Assembly (NCBI GenBank): GCA_947591605.1
Contig: CANQDF010000001.1
Location: 1-64,000, forward strand
Source: an uncultured Clostridia bacterium
GTDB taxonomy: Bacteria > Bacillota > Clostridia > Lachnospirales > CAG-274
Length of the DNA stretch: 64,000 nt
Reading direction: 5' to 3'
Shown: one piece after another, positions 60,401 through 64,000 of the stretch
Layout: each line of letters begins with the position of its first letter
How positions within the stretch are numbered: the first letter of the stretch is position 1
The notes under the pieces: model-generated
Databases searched by the model: none
Seen by the model: the letters and a program-made list of their open reading frames with translations, nothing else
Told to the model about the DNA's origin: nothing
Translations under genes and position numbers: made by a program

Positions 60401-60963
60401 TGCTGCTCACGGACACTGTCCGACAGGGGGCCGTGATCCTGAAGCTCAAGGTAAAAATTGCCCCTGCCGAATATGCCGTCGTATTCGAGTGCGACCTCCT
60501 TTGCTTTTTCATAGCCGTACTTAAGCACCGCACGGGCAACGGGGCCTGCAAGGCAGGCGGACAGCGCAATAATGCCGCCGCTGTATTCCTTTATCAGCTC
60601 TTTGTCTATCCTCGGCTTGTAATAAAAGCCCTCGGTAAATCCCTTTGAGATTATTTTTATAAGGTTGCGGTATCCGTCGTTGTTTTCCGCAAGCAGAACA
60701 AGGTGGCAGTAGTAGTTTTCCGCCGAGTTGTCCTTTTTAAAGCGTGAAACGGACGCAACATACGCTTCACAGCCGATTATAGGCTTTATGCCCTCCTTCA
60801 GGGCTGCCTTGTAAAAATCTATGGCGCCGTACATGTTGCCGTGATCCGTTATGGCTATGGCGTCCATGCCCAGCTCCTTTGTACGCCTGCAAAGCTCGCT
60901 TATCTTTGACGAGCCGTCAAGCAGACTGTATTCCGTATGTACATGTAAATGTGTAAACTGCAT
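57499..60963 (-). CDS. dnaE: DNA polymerase III alpha subunit (DnaE)
   Basis: 1154 residues, standard for DnaE rather than PolC. The N-terminal PHP domain begins FTHLHVHTEYSLLDGSSK with metal-type His, and AITDHGNMYG. The polymerase palm has GPGRGSAAGSIVAYCL and MPDIDIDFCYERR (catalytic Asp pair). The helix-hairpin-helix and OB (NVVIGGIIDNINTKFTKK, in parts) domains lie near the C-terminus. I use the ATG at 60963 after GGCGGTGA. In low-GC Gram-positives DnaE works beside PolC at the replication fork. Confidence 0.97.
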   Translation of the reverse strand: MQFTHLHVHTEYSLLDGSSKISELCRRTKELGMDAIAITDHGNMYGAIDFYKAALKEGIKPIIGCEAYVASVSRFKKDNSAENYYCHLVLLAENNDGYRNLIKIISKGFTEGFYYKPRIDKELIKEYSGGIIALSACLAGPVARAVLKYGYEKAKEVALEYDGIFGRGNFYLELQDHGPLSDSVREQQTVNSALIRISEETGIPLVCTNDLHYINAEDAEAHDILLCIQTGKTVADENRMRYPGGQFYLKSPQEMYDLFPYAQTACENTNKIAERCNVSFEFNKYKLPVFDVPKGYTSSEYLRKLCFEGLKERYPDNFDLHIKRLEYELSVIEQMGFVDYFLIVSDFIAYAKGKNIMVGPGRGSAAGSIVAYCLKITDIDPIRYDLIFERFLNPERVSMPDIDIDFCYERRQEVIDYVIEKYGADQVSQIITFGTMKARNAIRDVARALNMPYSDADRVAKMIPMELKMTIDKALEINSDLKTLYENEPEIQNLIDMAKKLEGLPRHSSTHAAGVVICDRPVVDYVPLSTNDGTVTTQYTMTTIEELGLLKMDFLGLRTLTVIQDAFNEVERRSGKKYDLSKLDYNDPKIFELISKGNTEGVFQLESPGMTSFMKELSPHNIEDIIAGIALYRPGPMDFIPKYIQGKRSGGNVKYTHPKLEPILKPTYGCIVYQEQVMQIVRELAGYSLGRSDMVRRAMSKKKTDVMEREREKFINGDESEGVPGCIKNGIPADIASKIFDEMTDFAKYAFNKSHAAAYAVVGYQTAWLKCHCPVEFMAALLTSVADNNTKVREYIAECRRMGIKLLPPDINSGYSRFTVDGGNIRFGLAAIKSVGHAAVEEMVADRDKNGAYISLTQFLSRMSEVMNTKCVESLILSGAFDSLGGKRSQYMHINKLVHSGLGKSRRSNIAGQMNLFELTALEPEDIYRDELPDIPEFADAQKLSAEKDLLGIYVSGHPLEAYEDVLKKFVSCTTLDFPQTDEEIGARGKIRDKQNVVIGGIIDNINTKFTKKNQKMAFLNLEDMNGTVEIIVFPQLYEGTSHFLKENAVVLVSGRADITEERGYKIVAEGITPYSDLLEADKTIWIKLPADKNISFEAIKDLLAANKGKSRVTVYDEKTKKRFSVAPQYYASPSEELADAVTALCGEGCMVIK

Positions 60964-61071
60964 GGTTTCACCGCCCTTTGCAACAGTTTGTTTTATCGGT
61001 AACATCATATTTTTTTGGATATAAAGTGCCCTTTTATCTATATATGCCTCTCGGCGTTGAGGGGTGATCTG

Positions 61072-61533
61072 TCAGGTCATAATTTCAACGGCAATACCGA
61101 GCTGCGCAAAAAGCTTTTTTATGCTGCTCTCCCATACCTCGTCAAGACTTTTGTCAAGGCTGAAGCTGTTTTGAGCCGTACCTGTGGTAAAGGTTATCCT
61201 GCCGTTTTCAAACACCATGTTGAGGAATGCCGCCCGTGCGTTCGGGTGCAGGCGGGGCAGCGCCTCGTCGTCAAGGGCAAAAACAAGCCTTATGCAGGCG
61301 GGCAGTCTTTTGCCCTTGATAAGGTCATATACGTTTTGCCTTACATCGCCCCACAGGCAGTAGGCACGCCGTGCTTCCGAGCCGTCCTCTGCCGAGGCTC
61401 TGCCGTCTATGGTAAATTTTACCCTTGTAACAATTTCTCCCGAGCGCAGCTGAAAGCGGTCAAATGCACTGCCGCCTATTACAAGGGACATAAATTTTTT
61501 TACTTCGCTGCCGTCACAATAAAATGCAAGCAT
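61072..61533 (-). CDS. DUF5721-type protein
   Basis: 153 residues, soluble alpha/beta. The start MLAFYCDGSEVKKFMSLVIGG, then FDRFQLRSGEIVTRVKFTIDG (in parts), fits the Clostridia DUF5721 family, of unknown function. The ATG at 61533 follows CAGGGTGA. The gene precedes dnaE by 108 bases with no clear terminator between, so co-transcription is likely. The family assignment is from memory of the N-terminal pattern. Confidence 0.75.
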   Translation of the reverse strand: MLAFYCDGSEVKKFMSLVIGGSAFDRFQLRSGEIVTRVKFTIDGRASAEDGSEARRAYCLWGDVRQNVYDLIKGKRLPACIRLVFALDDEALPRLHPNARAAFLNMVFENGRITFTTGTAQNSFSLDKSLDEVWESSIKKLFAQLGIAVEIMT

Positions 61534-61637
61534 GTTTTCACCCTGTTGTTGCTTTATGCCTGTTTCCGATGGGATCCCCAACAAAAATACGGTGTCTGGG
61601 CAGTCGGAAACGGGTATTGATTGTTTTTTCGAGTTTA

Positions 61638-61666
61638 ATTATAACATATCTTGCAAAATTCAACAA
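61638..61666 (-). promoter_or_regulatory. promoter of the DUF5721-dnaE unit
   Basis: On the minus strand TTGTTG (61666-61661), 17 bases, TATAAT (61643-61638). It overlaps the divergent glnS promoter. Confidence 0.5.
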
Positions 61667-61679
61667 TATGTTATATAAT
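61651..61679 (+). promoter_or_regulatory. glnS promoter
   Basis: TTGCAA (61651-61656), 17 bases, TATAAT (61674-61679). The 125-base leader has a GCGGGGCAA/TTTTGTCCGC-type stem but no T-box consensus. Confidence 0.6.
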
Positions 61680-61804
61680 AGAAAATAAATTTCTTTGCTT
61701 TAACACGGTTCGGAATAAAAACGGCTGTGCGGGGCAATATATATTTTGTCCGCATATTCTGCGGCACGGTGTGATATTTTAAAGAATCGGAGGCAGTATA
61801 TAAT

Positions 61805-63466
61805 ATGGCAGCTACGGGTGAAAATAACCTTGAAAATACAGGTAATTTTTTACATAATATCATAAAACAGGATCTCGGTGAGGATCTCTCACGCATCAAA
61901 ACACGCTTTCCGCCTGAGCCTAACGGATATCTGCATATAGGCCATGCCAAGAGCATATGCCTTAACTTTGGGCTTGCGGCACAGTACGGAGGCAAGTGCA
62001 ACCTGCGCTTTGACGATACCAACCCCGCAAAGGAGAGCACGGAGTTTGTAAACTCCATAATGGAGGATATAAAATGGCTCGGCTTTGACTGGGAGGACAG
62101 GCTTTACTTTGCATCGAGCTATTTTGACAGAATGTACGACTGCGCCGTTGAGCTTATAAAAAAGGGCAAGGCATTTGTATGCGATATGAGTGCGGAGCAG
62201 ATGAGGCAGGCAAGGGGTACGCTTGTGACCCCGGGTGAGGAGAGCCCATGGAGAAACCGCAGCGTGGAGGAAAATTTGGATCTTTTTGCCCGTATGAAAA
62301 ACGGAGAGTTTGAGGACGGGGCAAAAACGCTGCGTGCAAAAATAGATATGGCATCCCCCAACATGAATATGCGTGACCCCGTTATTTACCGCATAGCACA
62401 TATGACGCATCATGCCTCGGGCGATAAGTGGTGCATATATCCCATGTATGATTTTGCCCATCCTCTGGAGGACGCATTTGAGGGCATTACCCATTCCATA
62501 TGCACAATGGAGTTTGAGGATCACCGTCCGCTTTACGACTGGGTGGTAAATGAGCTGGATTTTGAGGTAAAGCCAAGACAGGTGGAATTTGCAAAGCTCA
62601 ACCTGTCCGATACCGTAATGGGCAAGCGCTATTTAAGAAATCTGGTGGAAACGGAGCAGGTGGACGGCTGGGATGACCCTCGCCTGATAACGCTCTCGGG
62701 CATACGCCGCAGAGGCTATACGCCCGAATCCATACGCAGCTTTTGCGATATGATAGGCGTTTCCAAGGCAAACTCGGTAGTGGATACTGCACAGCTTGAA
62801 TACTGTATAAGGGAGGACTTAAAGCCAAAGACCCCCGTTGTTATGGCTGTGCTTGACCCAATAAAGCTTATTATAGACAATTATCCCGAAAACAAGACGG
62901 AAATGCTCACCGTTGAAAACCATCCCGAAAACGAGGCTCTGGGCAGGAGAGAGGTACCTTTCTCCCGTGAGCTTTATATAGAGAGGAGCGACTTTGAGGA
63001 GAACCCTCCCAAAAAGTTCTTCCGCTTGACATACGGTATGGAGGTGAGGCTCAAGGGCGCTTACTTTGTTACCTGTACGGGCTGCGATAAGGACGGGGAC
63101 GGCAATGTTACCGCCGTACACTGCACCTATGACCCTGCAACAAAAAGCGGACTTGATTTTACGGCACGCAAGGTAAAGGGTACCATACACTGGGTAAATG
63201 CGGCAACTGCCGTGCCCGCAAAGGTCAACCTTTACGAAAACCTTGTAACAGCCGATGAAACTGCCGAAAACGGCTATGCGCTCAACCCTGATTCGCTTAA
63301 GGTAATGGACGCCTATCTTGAGCCTTTCCTTAAGGATGCGGAAAGGATGCAGCGCTTCCAGTTTATGAGGCACGGCTATTTTATTGCCGACAGCAAGCAT
63401 CATACCAAGGATAATGCGGTGTTTAACCGTATAGTATCCTTGAAAAATTCATTTAAGCCCCAATAA
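61805..63466 (+). CDS. glnS: glutaminyl-tRNA synthetase
   Basis: 553 residues. It charges tRNA-Gln with glutamine. [17 protein letters not shown] carries the class I HIGH motif (about residues 38-55), NLRFDDTNP and [12 protein letters not shown] follow. The KMSKS loop reads VMGKR, with Gly in place of the usual Ser. The two beta-barrel anticodon domains make up the last 210 residues. Many Firmicutes lack GlnRS and use GatCAB, so its presence is a lineage marker. CGGAGG lies 11 bases before the ATG. Confidence 0.97.
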   Translation: MAATGENNLENTGNFLHNIIKQDLGEDLSRIKTRFPPEPNGYLHIGHAKSICLNFGLAAQYGGKCNLRFDDTNPAKESTEFVNSIMEDIKWLGFDWEDRLYFASSYFDRMYDCAVELIKKGKAFVCDMSAEQMRQARGTLVTPGEESPWRNRSVEENLDLFARMKNGEFEDGAKTLRAKIDMASPNMNMRDPVIYRIAHMTHHASGDKWCIYPMYDFAHPLEDAFEGITHSICTMEFEDHRPLYDWVVNELDFEVKPRQVEFAKLNLSDTVMGKRYLRNLVETEQVDGWDDPRLITLSGIRRRGYTPESIRSFCDMIGVSKANSVVDTAQLEYCIREDLKPKTPVVMAVLDPIKLIIDNYPENKTEMLTVENHPENEALGRREVPFSRELYIERSDFEENPPKKFFRLTYGMEVRLKGAYFVTCTGCDKDGDGNVTAVHCTYDPATKSGLDFTARKVKGTIHWVNAATAVPAKVNLYENLVTADETAENGYALNPDSLKVMDAYLEPFLKDAERMQRFQFMRHGYFIADSKHHTKDNAVFNRIVSLKNSFKPQ

Positions 63467-63485
63467 AACGGGCGGAGGGGAAAAT

Positions 63486-64000
63486 ATGAGTAAAGATAAG
63501 GATAAATACAACGATTATGACCAAGAGGAAAATGTTTCCGAGGACGTCGGGCAATCAAGGCGGCGGCGTGCGGCAAAAATGCGTGAGGACGCCAAAAAGG
63601 CAGGCTATACAGGCATGATGTCTGCGGCATCTCAGGATAACGGCGGTGCGGCAAATAATGCCTCGGAGGCGGACAGCGGGGAAGACGAGGATAACAACAC
63701 CAAAAAAAGGTCGCCGATGAAGATATTTTTTACGGTGCTGCTGTCCATACTCGGAGTGTATGTAATTGTAATGGGCATTTTTGCCATTTCTACATATTTA
63801 AACGACGATCCCGAAGACGACTGGAATGTTGTGCAGGGGGATACTCAAAAGCCCATGGATAAAATACAGGAGGTTTTTTCTCCCAAGCTGCCCGAAAGAA
63901 CGCAGTTTGTGCTTATGTGTACCGATGAGGACGGCACCCGTACCGATACCATAATGGTGGGCTGCTACAACTCCGTAACACAGGGCATAAGCCTTATTTC
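63486..64000 (+). CDS. LytR-CpsA-Psr (LCP) family protein, 5' part only
   Basis: The first 171 residues are inside the window; the gene runs off the right edge. A long charged cytosolic N-terminus (about 75 residues, rich in Asp, Glu, Lys, Gly) precedes one membrane helix (MKIFFTVLLSILGVYVIVMG). The extracytoplasmic domain then starts with PERTQFVLMCTDEDGTRTDTIMVGCYN (in parts), the opening of the LCP fold with its conserved Arg-Thr-Asp. LCP proteins attach teichoic-acid-like polymers to peptidoglycan. GGAGGGG precedes the ATG, 19 bases after glnS. Confidence 0.85.
   Translation, partial: MSKDKDKYNDYDQEENVSEDVGQSRRRRAAKMREDAKKAGYTGMMSAASQDNGGAANNASEADSGEDEDNNTKKRSPMKIFFTVLLSILGVYVIVMGIFAISTYLNDDPEDDWNVVQGDTQKPMDKIQEVFSPKLPERTQFVLMCTDEDGTRTDTIMVGCYNSVTQGISLI

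Noticed and set aside
61680..61804. T-box leader before glnS
   Set aside because: No specifier loop or T-box antiterminator consensus, and no terminator hairpin before the start codon.
1..64000. CRISPR arrays, tRNA or rRNA genes, insertion sequences, prophage
   Set aside because: I looked for regularly spaced repeats, cloverleaf patterns, transposase motifs and phage structural genes and found none.

Overview
The window is chromosomal DNA of a spore-forming Clostridia-type Firmicute, probably a gut Oscillospirales/Monoglobales-like lineage. The pointers are a SpoIIP-type sporulation hydrolase, SLH-domain surface proteins, an LCP cell-wall ligase, a HrcA/CIRCE operator, a TRAP (MtrB) protein, AzlCD, MtaB, strong AGGAGG ribosome binding sites and good sigma-A promoters, with heavy use of ATA (Ile) and AGG (Arg) codons. 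I see no tRNA or rRNA gene, no CRISPR array, no transposase and no prophage. The genus assignment is inference.

Layout. 1-2070: an A/T-rich three-gene accessory cassette (RelA/SpoT-domain enzyme plus two unknown small proteins). 2223-5435: serC-serA and an AIM24-family protein. 5438-7268 (minus): thiazole salvage, thiW-thiM, behind a TPP-riboswitch-like leader with its own terminator. 7317-12508: a GGDEF protein, oligoendopeptidase F and glycogen synthase, followed by a structured intergenic element. 12661-19213: an A/T-rich accessory block of TetR, unknown protein, MarR, membrane fusion lipoprotein and RND pump. 19387-24798: D,D-carboxypeptidase, M18 aminopeptidase, an ABC_trans_CmpB-type membrane protein and CIRCE-controlled htpG. 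24838-38320: a long co-directional run purC, two SLH proteins, purF, purB, purA, lipoprotein, GtrB-like glycosyltransferase and two large membrane proteins (IMP synthesis ends plus probable cell-envelope glycosylation). 38700-45343: YcxB-like protein, spoIIP, a phage-type sigma-4-like protein, a His-rich-tailed unknown protein, mtaB and a YitT-family protein. 45735-51863: sugar ABC ATPase ugpC/msmX, orphan trpD, ECF S-component plus amidohydrolase, plsX, acpP and rnc. 52175-54207 (minus): a secreted beta-rich protein and a 50-residue peptide gene behind a long structured leader. 54279-61643 (minus): pyk, mtrB (TRAP), azlCD, dnaE and a DUF5721-type gene. 61651-64000: glnS and the start of an LCP-family gene.

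Noteworthy. Five related, modular, hairpin-rich repeats lie immediately 3' of genes, always in the same direction as the upstream gene (13257, 38358, 40341, 51864, 54279). Two of them sit between duplicate copies of the resident terminator hairpin. The thiW leader matches the pyrimidine-sensing half of TPP riboswitches but not the pyrophosphate-sensing half. A TRAP protein and an orphan trpD lie about 8 kb apart. All function calls were made by reading motifs, without database searches.
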